Assembly: GCF_014204495.1 (NCBI RefSeq)
Contig: NZ_JACHLN010000001.1
Coordinates: 1,302,001 to 1,366,000, forward strand
DNA: 64,000 nt
Origin: Sphingomonas kyeonggiensis
GTDB taxonomy: Bacteria > Pseudomonadota > Alphaproteobacteria > Sphingomonadales > Sphingomonadaceae
Reading direction: 5' to 3'
Shown here: in pieces, positions 30,478-38,657 of the stretch
How positions within the stretch are numbered: position 1 is the first letter of the stretch
How the letters are laid out: the number at the start of each line of letters is the position of its first letter
Made by a program: the position numbers and the translations under genes
The notes under the pieces: generated by a model
Told to the model about the DNA's origin: nothing
The model's input: the letters and a program-made list of their open reading frames with translations, nothing else
Databases searched by the model: none

Positions 30478-32811
30478 CTAGCGTTCCTCGCCCCGGCGGT
30501 CATCCAGCCGGGCGCGGTCCTGCGGGCCTGGCGCATCCGGCGCGCGGTCCCGCCGCGGCCTGCGATCCTCCGCCGGCCGCGCGTCGATCGGCGCTTCGCC
30601 CTGCTCGTCGGGATCGACGCCCTGCGGCACCACCTGGGTCTCGATGCCCGAGCCCTGGATGAATTCGCCGACGCCGTTCAGCACATCGTCGAGTGTCGTG
30701 TCATTGCCGTCCGGCTCCACCGTCGGCTCGGGCGGCGGGATGCGCAGGTCGAGCGCGCGGGTCATGAAGTCGCGCCATACCCGTGCCGGCAGTCCGCTGC
30801 CCGACAGGCCGGGATTGGGCGAATTGTCGTCATTGCCCAGCCACACGCCGCAGACGATGCCGCCCGCATAGCCGATGAACAGCGCGTCGCGATTGTCCTG
30901 GGTGGTGCCGGTCTTGCCATAGGTCGGGATCGGCAGCGCCGCGCCGCGTCCGGTGCCGGCCTCGACCACGGTGCCGAGCAGGCTGCGCAAATCGTCGAGC
31001 TGGCGGCCGTTGAACCGGGTCGGCCCGCCCAGCCGCCGGGCCAGCCAGTCGCTCGCCGCCTCATCCTCGCTCAGCCCCTGTGGCCGCACCGGATAGGAGC
31101 CGTTGGCGACCGAGGCATAGGCGGCGGTCAGCTCGAGCAGCGAGACGGTGGAGGTGCCGAGCGCGATCGAGGCATCGTCGCCGATCGGGGTGGAGATGCC
31201 GAGGTCGCGCGCCGCCTGGGTCACCGCGCGCACGCCGAACTTCTGGGTCAGCCGCGCCGCCACGACGTTGGACGAGCGGGCAAAGGCGCGGCGCAGCGTG
31301 ATCTCGCCGGCGTAATCGCCGTGGGAGTTTTCGGGCTTCCAGTCGCCGATCTGGACGGGGCTGTCATCGACCATGCTGTCGGGCTCCATCCCGCCGCGCA
31401 GGGCCGCGAGATAGACGAACAGCTTGAAGGTCGAGCCCGGCTGGCGCCGCGCCTGGGTCGCGCGGTTGAACGGGCTCTCGCGATAGTTGCGGCCGCCGAC
31501 CATCGCGATCACCCGGCCATCGGGATGCATCGCCACGATCGCGATCTGCGACTTGTTGAGCCCGGCGCCGCGCACCGCGCGCTCGGCGGCCTGCTGCGCG
31601 CTCAGCTCGAGCGTGGTCTGCACGGTCTGCTCGGTGCCGACGCCGCCGGCGCGGTCACGCGCCTGGGGCAGCACCCAGTCGGCGAAATAGGTGCCGTTGG
31701 GCAGGTCGTCCTCGGACTTGGTGACGTTGAGCACCGCCGGGCGGATCGCGTCCGCCTTCGCCTTGGTCAGCAGCCCGGCATCGACCATCGAGGCGATCAC
31801 CAGCTTCTGCCGGTCGCGCGCGCCCTTGAGGTTGCCGGTCGGCGCGAGGCGGCTCGGCGCCTGGACGAGGCCGGCGAGCAGCGTCGCCTGGCTCAGGCTG
31901 AGGCCCTCGGGCTCGACGCTGAAATAATGGCGGGCGGCGGCACGCAGGCCGTAGACGTTGTCGCCGAAATAGACGTTGGAGAGATAGCGCGAGAGGATCT
32001 CGTCCTTGCTCAGCCAGGCCTCCAGCCAGAAGGCGATCAGCACTTCCTGCGCCTTGCGCCCGAAGGTGCGCTGCGAGTTGAGGAAGGCGTTCTTGGCGAG
32101 CTGCTGGGTGATCGTGCTGCCGCCCTGCGAGCCGCCGTCGCTGGTCACATTGTGGACGAAGGCGCGCATGATGCCGCGCGGATCGACGCCCCAATGGCCG
32201 TAGAAGCGCCGGTCCTCGATGCCGACGAACGCGTTGCGCACATAATCGGGCAGCTTGGTCGCATCGACCGGGGCGGCGATCACCGCGCCGCGCCGGGCGA
32301 TCGGCTTGCCCTCGGCGGAGAGCAAGGTGATCGAGGGCGGCGCCGGCGGCTGCAGCGACTTGGAGAGCGGCGCGGTCAGTGCCAGCCAGCCGACCGCGAG
32401 GAAGAACAGCACCAGCAGCCCGGCGATCGCCCAGCTCGCATAGCGCAGCCAGCTGCGCTTCTTGAGCACCACCGGCAGGTTGGTGGTGTAGCCGCCGGCC
32501 GGCAGCGGCGCGGCCAGGCCGGGCTGGATCGGCGGTGGCGGGGGAGGCGGCGGCGGAGTCGCGGCGCGGCGCCAGCGTGGGGCATAGTCCTCGGGCGCGG
32601 GCATGCCGCCCGAAAGCTCGAGCGGCGGCTCGGGCCTTTGCGGGGTCACGCGCTTGATCGCTTCGCCGATGCCCGCGCCGATCTTGTCGATCGAGGGCGG
32701 GCGCCAGGCGCGCGGCTCGGGTTTCGGCGCCGGTGCGGGCGTCGGCTCGGCATCGTCGCTGCCCCGGCGCAGCGGGAAGCGCACGTTCCGGGGATCGTTG
32801 CCGTCAGCCAT
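30478..32811 (-). CDS. Class A penicillin-binding protein (PBP1a-like)
   Basis: A bifunctional peptidoglycan glycosyltransferase and DD-transpeptidase of 777 residues. A long Pro-rich cytoplasmic N-terminus (with a run of nine prolines near residue 87) precedes one membrane helix (about 121-146). The GT51 domain has the catalytic Glu199 in VGIEDRRFYGHWG and GGSTITQQLAKN. The transpeptidase domain has SxxK at Ser460-Lys463 (PGSTFK), SSN at 513-515 and KTG at 633-635. The C-terminal 70 residues are acidic and Arg-rich and probably disordered. A perfect dyad lies just upstream. Confidence 0.95.
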   Translation of the reverse strand: MADGNDPRNVRFPLRRGSDDAEPTPAPAPKPEPRAWRPPSIDKIGAGIGEAIKRVTPQRPEPPLELSGGMPAPEDYAPRWRRAATPPPPPPPPPIQPGLAAPLPAGGYTTNLPVVLKKRSWLRYASWAIAGLLVLFFLAVGWLALTAPLSKSLQPPAPPSITLLSAEGKPIARRGAVIAAPVDATKLPDYVRNAFVGIEDRRFYGHWGVDPRGIMRAFVHNVTSDGGSQGGSTITQQLAKNAFLNSQRTFGRKAQEVLIAFWLEAWLSKDEILSRYLSNVYFGDNVYGLRAAARHYFSVEPEGLSLSQATLLAGLVQAPSRLAPTGNLKGARDRQKLVIASMVDAGLLTKAKADAIRPAVLNVTKSEDDLPNGTYFADWVLPQARDRAGGVGTEQTVQTTLELSAQQAAERAVRGAGLNKSQIAIVAMHPDGRVIAMVGGRNYRESPFNRATQARRQPGSTFKLFVYLAALRGGMEPDSMVDDSPVQIGDWKPENSHGDYAGEITLRRAFARSSNVVAARLTQKFGVRAVTQAARDLGISTPIGDDASIALGTSTVSLLELTAAYASVANGSYPVRPQGLSEDEAASDWLARRLGGPTRFNGRQLDDLRSLLGTVVEAGTGRGAALPIPTYGKTGTTQDNRDALFIGYAGGIVCGVWLGNDDNSPNPGLSGSGLPARVWRDFMTRALDLRIPPPEPTVEPDGNDTTLDDVLNGVGEFIQGSGIETQVVPQGVDPDEQGEAPIDARPAEDRRPRRDRAPDAPGPQDRARLDDRRGEER

Positions 32812-32857
32812 TACTCATCGAATCCGCCGCGTGCATGGCGCCCTTCTAGCGCAGCAT

Positions 32858-32879
32858 CTGTATTACTACAATAATACAG
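32858..32879. promoter_or_regulatory. Perfect operator-like dyad upstream of the PBP gene
   Basis: CTGTATTA (32858-32865) and TAATACAG (32872-32879) form a perfect 8-bp inverted repeat around CTACAA. It is 47 bases upstream of the PBP start and A/T-rich in a G/C-rich genome, so it looks like a dimeric regulator site. The regulator is unknown; GntR/YtrA-type sites look similar. Confidence 0.55.
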
Positions 32880-32883
32880 TTGA

Positions 32884-34470
32884 TTACGAGACCGGCACGA
32901 ACGCCAGGTGCTGATAGTCATAGCTGAAATCGGCGAGCGGCGAGAGCGCCTCCATGGTGATGCCGGTGATCCTGCCGTCCTTGACCTGGAAGCGGACGAT
33001 CGCGTCCTCGCCGGCATCCTTGGCGAAGCGGGTGCGGAAGGTGTCGGGGCCCCAGGGCTCGAGCACGCTCTTGAACACCGGGGTCGGCGTGAAGTCGATC
33101 CACAGCTTGCCGCCCTTCTGGCTGACGACCACGTCGCCATACCAGGGATCGCGGTAGCGCCCGGCATAGGCGGCCAGCGGCAGCGAGGGCGCGCCTGCCG
33201 GCGCCTTGTCGATGCCGCCCTCGACGCTGGCCAGCGCTTCGTCCTGCGCGGCCTTGCTGCGCGTGCGGTAGCTCGCCACCCAGTCGAACGCCGGCGCGTC
33301 GATCAGCCGGTCGAGAATCGCGTTGCGGATCGCGGCGGAGACGCTCTCCTCGACATTGCTCAGCACCGACACGCCGATGCCGCGCGACGGGAGCATGCCG
33401 CTGTACGTGACCTGGCCGGAAAGACCGCCGCTATGCTGTACCAGCCGCATGCCGCGATAATCCTGGACGAACCAGCCGAGTGCATAGGCAGCAAGCACCG
33501 GGCGCGCCGGATTGGTGTCGGTCGGGCCGTCACTCGCCGACGTGATCGTCTGCGGCTTCCACATCTCCTTGGCCTGGGCGGTCGACCAGAGCTGCTTGCC
33601 GTCGGGCAGCTTGCCCTGGGCGAGCTGGACCTGCAGCCACTTGGCCATGTCGCTCACGCTGGCGTTGATGCCGCCGGCGGCGTCGACCATCTCGCCTTCG
33701 TCGGGCTGCACCACTTCCTGCTTGCCGATCCCGCGCACCGGCGGGCCCAGGCGCGCATGGCGGCCGGCGACATTGTCGGTCTTGAGCGAAAGGCGCGAGC
33801 CGACCGCGTCCGCCATGCCGAGCGGCGCGAAGATCCGCGTCTCGACGAACTTGTCCCAGGGCGTGCCCGAGACACGTTCGATCAGCAGGCCGGCGACGAT
33901 GTAGAGGATGTTGTCGTAATCATAGCCGGCGCGGAAGCCGCGCGCGGGCTTCAGGTACGGCAGCGCCTTCAGCACGTCGGCGGCGACATGCGTGCCCGCC
34001 GGGAAGAACATCAGGTCGCCCGCGCCCAAGGGGAGCCCCGAGCGGTGGACCAGCAGGTCGCGCACCGTCATCATCTGGGTGACGCCGGGGTCGGACATGC
34101 GGAAGTCGGGCAGGTGCTTGATGACCGGGTCTTCCCAGCCGAGCTTGCCCTCGTCGACGAGCAAGGCGAGCGCGGCGGCGGTGAACGCCTTGGAATGCGA
34201 GGCGATGCCGAAGCGGGTATGCGCATCGACCGCGCCGGGCTTGCCGAGGGTGCGCACGCCGTAGCCCTTGGTGAAGGCGGGCATGCCGGGGCGGACGATC
34301 GCGACGGCGACGCCGGGCGTCTCGAACGCGGTGAGGAAAGGCGCGACGATCGCATCGATCGCCGCTTCGTCGAGCGCCGCCGCCAGCGCGAGGCGCGGAA
34401 ACGCGACCGTCGCCGCGCCGCCCAGCGAAAGCGCCAGCGCGGTGCGCCGGTCGATGGTGAAACCGCTCAT
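32884..34470 (-). CDS. Class C beta-lactamase-like serine hydrolase
   Basis: A 528-residue exported serine hydrolase. The N-terminus (IDRRTALALSLGGAA, then RLALAAAL) looks like a Tat signal. The active-site SxxK is Ser91-Lys94 (ASHSKAFT) and the YxN motif is Tyr185-Asn187 (GYDYDNIL). A DUF3471-like beta-rich C-terminal domain (from about residue 405) is present, as in many esterase or peptidase members. True beta-lactamase activity is unlikely to be the main role. It precedes the PBP gene on the same strand, with 72 bases carrying a dyad between them. Confidence 0.9.
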   Translation of the reverse strand: MSGFTIDRRTALALSLGGAATVAFPRLALAAALDEAAIDAIVAPFLTAFETPGVAVAIVRPGMPAFTKGYGVRTLGKPGAVDAHTRFGIASHSKAFTAAALALLVDEGKLGWEDPVIKHLPDFRMSDPGVTQMMTVRDLLVHRSGLPLGAGDLMFFPAGTHVAADVLKALPYLKPARGFRAGYDYDNILYIVAGLLIERVSGTPWDKFVETRIFAPLGMADAVGSRLSLKTDNVAGRHARLGPPVRGIGKQEVVQPDEGEMVDAAGGINASVSDMAKWLQVQLAQGKLPDGKQLWSTAQAKEMWKPQTITSASDGPTDTNPARPVLAAYALGWFVQDYRGMRLVQHSGGLSGQVTYSGMLPSRGIGVSVLSNVEESVSAAIRNAILDRLIDAPAFDWVASYRTRSKAAQDEALASVEGGIDKAPAGAPSLPLAAYAGRYRDPWYGDVVVSQKGGKLWIDFTPTPVFKSVLEPWGPDTFRTRFAKDAGEDAIVRFQVKDGRITGITMEALSPLADFSYDYQHLAFVPVS

Positions 34471-34515
34471 GCCTACATCCCCCGAAACAGGTCGTTATCG
34501 GGCAATGCTAGCAGA

Positions 34516-35082
34516 TCAGGCCAGCAGCTCCACATCCCAGTAGAGCCAGTCGCGCCAGGTATCGTGGAGATAATTGGGGGGGTAGCGCCGGCCATGCTCC
34601 TGGAGCTGCCAGCTGGTCGGCCGTATCGGCTGGAGGTAGAGGGGCATCGCGGCCTGCTGGGGAGTGCGCCCGCCCTTTTTCAGGTTGCAGGGCGCGCAGG
34701 CGGTGGCGACATTTTCCCAGGTGGTGCGCCCGCCCTGGGCGCGGGGAATGACATGGTCGAAGGTGAGGTCGCGGTGGCTGCCGCAATATTGGCAGGCGAA
34801 CTTGTCGCGAAGGAACAGGTTGAACCGGGTAAAGGCGGGGAATTGCGAAGGTCTGACATATTGCTTGAGCGCGATGACCGAAGGAAGCTTCAGCCTCGCG
34901 CTGGGACTTCGCACCTCGCGTTCGTAGTAGGAAACTACGTCCACCCGGTCGAGGAACAGCGCCTTGACCGCCGTCTGCCAGGGCCAGATGCTCAGCGGAT
35001 AATAGCTCAGGGGCGTATAATCGGCGTTGAGCACAAGGGCAGGGCAGCTGTCCGGATGGCGGATCAGATCGGGATGATACAT
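34516..35082 (-). CDS. HNH endonuclease domain protein
   Basis: The 188-residue protein has a C-terminal HNH/McrA-type zinc finger: CQYCG, then LTFDHVIPRAQGGRTTWENV, then CAPCNLKKGG, so both CxxC pairs and the DH...N...H-like core are present. The N-terminal half (VLNADYTPLSYYPLSIWPWQ) is conserved in a widespread family of stand-alone bacterial HNH proteins of unknown role. ATG 35082 is chosen because GAGGGAGC lies directly before it; upstream ATGs at 35115 and 35205 lack such a site. Confidence 0.9.
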   Translation of the reverse strand: MYHPDLIRHPDSCPALVLNADYTPLSYYPLSIWPWQTAVKALFLDRVDVVSYYEREVRSPSARLKLPSVIALKQYVRPSQFPAFTRFNLFLRDKFACQYCGSHRDLTFDHVIPRAQGGRTTWENVATACAPCNLKKGGRTPQQAAMPLYLQPIRPTSWQLQEHGRRYPPNYLHDTWRDWLYWDVELLA

Positions 35083-35180
35083 GCGCTCCCTCGCCCAGTT
35101 CGTGGTGGCACGCATCTCGCCGAGAAGCGTGACGCGGTGATGACAGCATATGCCGCGACTCGTGGTCAAGGGCCGTTCTG

Positions 35181-36029
35181 ATGGTTGTCCACACCAGATT
35201 CGCACCGAGCCCGACGGGGCGCCTCCACCTCGGCCATGCCTGGTCGGCGCTCCAGGCGCACGACTTCGCGCGGGCGAACGGCGGGGCGTTTACCCTGCGT
35301 ATCGAGGACATCGACGGCACCCGCTCGCGCCCCGAACATGTCGAGGCGATCCTGCGCGATCTGGAGTGGCTGGGGCTAGGCTGGGACGGGGAAGTGACCT
35401 TCCAGTCTCGGCGGCTTGCCCTTTACGAAGCCGCTCTCGACGATCTGCGCGCCCGCGGGCTGCTCTACCCCTGTTTCTGCACCCGCGCCGACATCGCCGC
35501 CAGCCTGACCGCGCCGCACGGGCCGGAAGGCCCGCTCTATCCGGGCACCTGCCGCGGGCTCGATGCGCCGGACCTCAGCAAGCCCCATTGCTGGCGGCTG
35601 GATGTGGCGAAGGCGCTGGCGTCGCTCGGCGATCCCGAACTCCTGTGGCACGACGCCTTTGCCGGCCAGGTCCGCGCCGACCCCGCTTCGGCGGGCGACG
35701 TCGTCCTCGCCCGCAAGGATGCGCCGGCCAGCTATCACCTCGCGGTCACGGTCGACGACGCCGCACAGGGCGTCACCCATGTCGTGCGCGGGGTGGACCT
35801 GTTCGCCGCCACCCATGTCCACCGCCTGCTCCAGGCGCTGCTCGGCCTGCCGACGCCGGAGTATCGCCACCACCCGCTGCTCCTCGGCCCCGACGGCACC
35901 CGCCTCGCCAAGCGCCACGGCGCCCCCAGCCTCGAGGCGATGCGGCTGGCCGGCGAGGATGGCCGCGCGCTGGCCGAGCGATTGCGCAACGGACAACTGC
36001 CAGTTGGCATCGCCGCGGCACAGGCGTAG
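35181..36029 (+). CDS. gluQ: Glutamyl-Q tRNA(Asp) synthetase
   Basis: GluQ-RS attaches glutamate to queuosine-34 of tRNA-Asp without needing tRNA for activation. The 282-residue protein is a truncated GluRS catalytic core: FAPSPTGRLHLGH (HIGH-like), FTLRIEDIDGTR, the zinc-site pattern YPCFC...YPGTC, and a KMSKS-equivalent LAKRHGAPSL near the C-terminus. It has no anticodon-binding domain, which separates it from GltX. A queuosine-precursor transporter gene lies 6 kb away (40977). The HIG1 gene follows nine bases later. Confidence 0.95.
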   Translation: MVVHTRFAPSPTGRLHLGHAWSALQAHDFARANGGAFTLRIEDIDGTRSRPEHVEAILRDLEWLGLGWDGEVTFQSRRLALYEAALDDLRARGLLYPCFCTRADIAASLTAPHGPEGPLYPGTCRGLDAPDLSKPHCWRLDVAKALASLGDPELLWHDAFAGQVRADPASAGDVVLARKDAPASYHLAVTVDDAAQGVTHVVRGVDLFAATHVHRLLQALLGLPTPEYRHHPLLLGPDGTRLAKRHGAPSLEAMRLAGEDGRALAERLRNGQLPVGIAAAQA

Positions 36030-36038
36030 GGTCGGTCC

Positions 36039-36272
36039 ATGATCTTCCTGGCCTTCCTGCTGCTCGCGGCGATGTTCGCCACCCTGTTCATCCTCATCAA
36101 GGGGCTGGTGAACATGGCGCAGACGACCAGCCAGGACCTGGAGGGCACCGGCGACGGCCCGAGCCCGCGCGCGCTCAAGTCGCAGAAGCTGATGCAGCAA
36201 CGCATCCTGTTCCAGGCGATCGCGATCGCGGTGATCGCGCTGATCCTGATCATGATGTCGGCCAAGGGCTGA
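36039..36272 (+). CDS. HIG1-domain small membrane protein
   Basis: A 77-residue protein with two hydrophobic helices (about 2-24 and 55-73) joined by a loop carrying the HIG1-like RALKSQKLMQQRILFQAIAI segment. Bacterial and mitochondrial HIG1 proteins associate with cytochrome oxidase. That suggests a respiratory role here, but the gene is far from ctaCD and next to gluQ, so the partner is inferred from family only. Confidence 0.8.
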   Translation: MIFLAFLLLAAMFATLFILIKGLVNMAQTTSQDLEGTGDGPSPRALKSQKLMQQRILFQAIAIAVIALILIMMSAKG

Positions 36273-36319
36273 CGCGCCGGGCCCGCTCGGCCCTTCTTCA
36301 AGCCTCCAAGGTTGCCGCA

Positions 36320-36955
36320 ATGACTCTCCAGACCTGGTGGCTGTTCGTCATGGCCGTGTTCCTGCTGTCGGGAACGCCGGGGCCGAACATGCTCCACATC
36401 CTCCAGCGCAGCGTAGAGTTCGGCCTGCGCCGCACCGTCGCGGCGATGGCCGGCTGCCTTGCCGGGCTGGTGACGATCCTTGCCGCCTCCGCCGCCGGCC
36501 TCACCGCGCTGCTGCTTGCCATTCCCGGCGCGTTCGAAGTGCTGCGCTGGCTCGGCACCGCCTATCTGGTCTGGCTCGGCATCAAGGCCTGGCGTGCCGA
36601 CCCGACGCCGCTCGATGTCGGCGACGATGCCGCGCTGGCCGACAAGCGGCTGACCCCCGCCCAGCTGTTCCGCGGCGGCTTTGCGATCAGCATCTCCAAT
36701 CCCAAGGCACTGCTGTTCGCCGCCGCCTTCTTCCCCCAGTTCGTCAGCGCCGCCGCGCCCAAGCCGCCGCAGTTCGCGATCCTGGTGCTCACCTTCGCGG
36801 TGGTCGAGTGCTTCTGGTACCTGGTCTATGCGCTGGGCGGCCGCGGCCTTGCCCGCCATCTCGAGCGGCCCTCGCTCAAGAAATGGTTCAATAGACTTAC
36901 CGGCTCGATCTTCATCGGCTTTGGTGTGTTGCTGTTACGTTTCCGGCACAACTGA
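36320..36955 (+). CDS. LysE-family amino-acid exporter
   Basis: The 211-residue inner-membrane protein has about six hydrophobic segments and the family signature SGTPGPNMLHILQRSVEFGLR near the N-terminus. ISISNPKALLFAAAFFPQF marks the central conserved loop. LysE/RhtB proteins export amino acids or derivatives; the substrate cannot be read from the sequence. It starts at ATG 36320 with AAGG eight bases upstream. Confidence 0.92.
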   Translation: MTLQTWWLFVMAVFLLSGTPGPNMLHILQRSVEFGLRRTVAAMAGCLAGLVTILAASAAGLTALLLAIPGAFEVLRWLGTAYLVWLGIKAWRADPTPLDVGDDAALADKRLTPAQLFRGGFAISISNPKALLFAAAFFPQFVSAAAPKPPQFAILVLTFAVVECFWYLVYALGGRGLARHLERPSLKKWFNRLTGSIFIGFGVLLLRFRHN

Positions 36956-37001
36956 GTCCGCGGCGATTCCTATAAGTTGGGGGTAAACAGGAGGATGCCC
37001 C

Positions 37002-37871
37002 ATGACCTTCGGAACTTTCATCGCACCTGACACCACGCTTCACGACGTTCCGGATCCTGCCGCCAAGCTCGGCGTGCCGATCCTCTCGGGCTATCAGACG
37101 CGCCACCAGATATCGGAGCTGCTCGGCCAGAACCGCATCTTCGATTCGATCGCCGAACGGGTCCGCCTGCTCAGCCTCGCCTATGAGGACCAGTGCTCGC
37201 CCCAATATTATTACGACATCGTCCGCACCCTGCGCGACTTCAACGGCCAGTTCGATCGGCTGGTCGAAGTCGGCGTCTATATGGGCGGCTCCACCGCCTA
37301 TCTCGCCGGCTGCATCGATGCGTTCGACTTCGATCTCGACCTGGTCGATTTCCGCTCCGAATTCCTGCTCTTCACCTATGAGCGCGTCCGCCGCATGTTC
37401 CCGGAAGCAGCGCGCCGTATCCGCCTCTTCCATGGCGACGTGCCCAGCTATGTCCGCCATGTCATGCTCGAGGAGCGCGGCCACCGAAACATCGTCCATC
37501 ACGACGGCGCGCATGATTTCAACCAGGTGGTGAAGGACTTCTCCGCCTTGTCCTTCGCCAGGGAGGATCTGGTCGCGCTGATCGCGCAGGACACGCATCT
37601 GCGCGGCACGCTCGAGGAGATGAACTTCGTCGATCTGGCGCTCTACGCGGTGTTCGGCACCGAGCTGAACTATGCCTCGATCGGTGCCGCCTATCACGGC
37701 GATACCGAGATGACCCGGCCCAACCGCTTCCAGGGCAATTACTTCATGCCCGGCGTAGCCGAGGGGGTGGTGCTGCCGATGGCGGCCAACCAGTTCCTCT
37801 ATCCCCATCCCGCGCTGGGGATGGAGCATTTCCTGCCGCCGCGCCGCGCGGATATCGCCCGGGCCGCCTGA
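37002..37871 (+). CDS. Class I SAM-methyltransferase-like protein
   Basis: The 289-residue protein has the nucleotide-binding motif FDRLVEVGVYMGGSTAYLAG (about residues 84-103), the acidic strand DLDLVDFRSEF and a later IVHHDGAHDFNQVVKDF. That pattern resembles the Methyltransf_24/CmcI-like group, where HDG-x-H follows the SAM fold. Whether it methylates or has lost activity is unclear. Strong GGAGG precedes ATG 37002. The gene stands alone, followed by a hairpin and the adenosyltransferase gene. Confidence 0.7.
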   Translation: MTFGTFIAPDTTLHDVPDPAAKLGVPILSGYQTRHQISELLGQNRIFDSIAERVRLLSLAYEDQCSPQYYYDIVRTLRDFNGQFDRLVEVGVYMGGSTAYLAGCIDAFDFDLDLVDFRSEFLLFTYERVRRMFPEAARRIRLFHGDVPSYVRHVMLEERGHRNIVHHDGAHDFNQVVKDFSALSFAREDLVALIAQDTHLRGTLEEMNFVDLALYAVFGTELNYASIGAAYHGDTEMTRPNRFQGNYFMPGVAEGVVLPMAANQFLYPHPALGMEHFLPPRRADIARAA

Positions 37872-37886
37872 TCCGGCTTCCCCCGT

Positions 37887-37917
37887 CATCGCCCGGGGCG
37901 TAGAGTCCCGGGCGATG
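37887..37917 (+). promoter_or_regulatory. Hairpin whose 3' arm contains the next start codon
   Basis: CATCGCCCGGG (37887-37897) pairs perfectly with CCCGGGCGATG (37907-37917). The second arm contains the ATG at 37915-37917 of the adenosyltransferase gene and its upstream GGGCG. The stem may end the previous transcript, limit initiation, or both. Confidence 0.55.
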
Positions 37918-38460
37918 GTCAAGCTCAACAAGATCTACACGCGCACCGGCGATGACGGCACCACCGGGCTGGTCGACGGCTCGCGCGTCTCCAAGGCCAG
38001 CCTGATCATGGCCGCGATCGGCGATGTCGACGAGGCGAACTGCACGATCGGCGTCGCCCGCGCGACGCTCGGCCATCATGCGTTCGGCGGCATGCTCGCG
38101 CACATCCAGAACGACCTGTTCGACATGGGCGCCGATCTCGCCACGCCCGAGGGTATCGAAGGCGCGCTGCGCATCACGCCCGGCCAGGTCACCTGGCTCG
38201 AGGAGCGGATCGACCATATCAACTCGGCGCTCGAGCCGCTGACCAGCTTCGTCCTTCCGGCCGGCGCCCCCGGCGCGCCCGAGCTGCATCTCGCCCGCGC
38301 CGTCACCCGCCGGGCCGAGCGCACCGCCGTCGCCGCCGGCGCCGGGGTGCAGCCGCTCGCCTATCTCAACCGCCTGTCCGACCTGCTGTTCGTCGCCGCC
38401 CGCGCGGTCAACCAGAGCGAGGCGGGCGACGTGCTCTGGGTACCCGGCGCGTCGCGCTGA
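37915..38460 (+). CDS. PduO-type cob(I)alamin adenosyltransferase
   Basis: The 181-residue cytoplasmic enzyme transfers adenosyl from ATP to Co(I) corrinoid. It opens with the PduO/EutT-type ATP motif YTRTGDDGTTGLVDGSRVSK. It has GDVDEANCTIG and the C-terminal conserved YLNRLSDLLFVAARAVN. No cobalamin riboswitch or B12 gene was noticed nearby, so it probably serves salvage for B12-dependent enzymes elsewhere. The start codon lies inside a hairpin arm. Confidence 0.95.
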   Translation: MVKLNKIYTRTGDDGTTGLVDGSRVSKASLIMAAIGDVDEANCTIGVARATLGHHAFGGMLAHIQNDLFDMGADLATPEGIEGALRITPGQVTWLEERIDHINSALEPLTSFVLPAGAPGAPELHLARAVTRRAERTAVAAGAGVQPLAYLNRLSDLLFVAARAVNQSEAGDVLWVPGASR

Positions 38461-38646
38461 GCATTTCCGGCCGGGCGGATCACCCGGATCCATCAACAAG
38501 CGATACCTTGGCATGGCTTCGCGCGGCGCGTCCGTCCGCTATCCCCTTGTGCGTGAACAAAAGTACGGGCCGCTTCGTTGACTCGACTACCGGGGGCAAT
38601 CCGGACACCTATATCTCGCCGGTTGACGGCGATTGCGCGCGCCGCT

Positions 38647-38651
38647 AGGAG
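38647..38651 (+). promoter_or_regulatory. Ribosome-binding site of egtB
   Basis: AGGAG lies six bases before ATG 38658 and fixes the start of the ergothioneine operon. The 197 bases between the previous stop (38460) and this start hold no gene. Confidence 0.8.
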
Positions 38652-38657
38652 AACATA

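Noticed and set aside
37872..37914. A cobalamin riboswitch before the adenosyltransferase gene
   Set aside because: The space is only 43 bases and is filled by a simple hairpin, far too short for a B12 aptamer.
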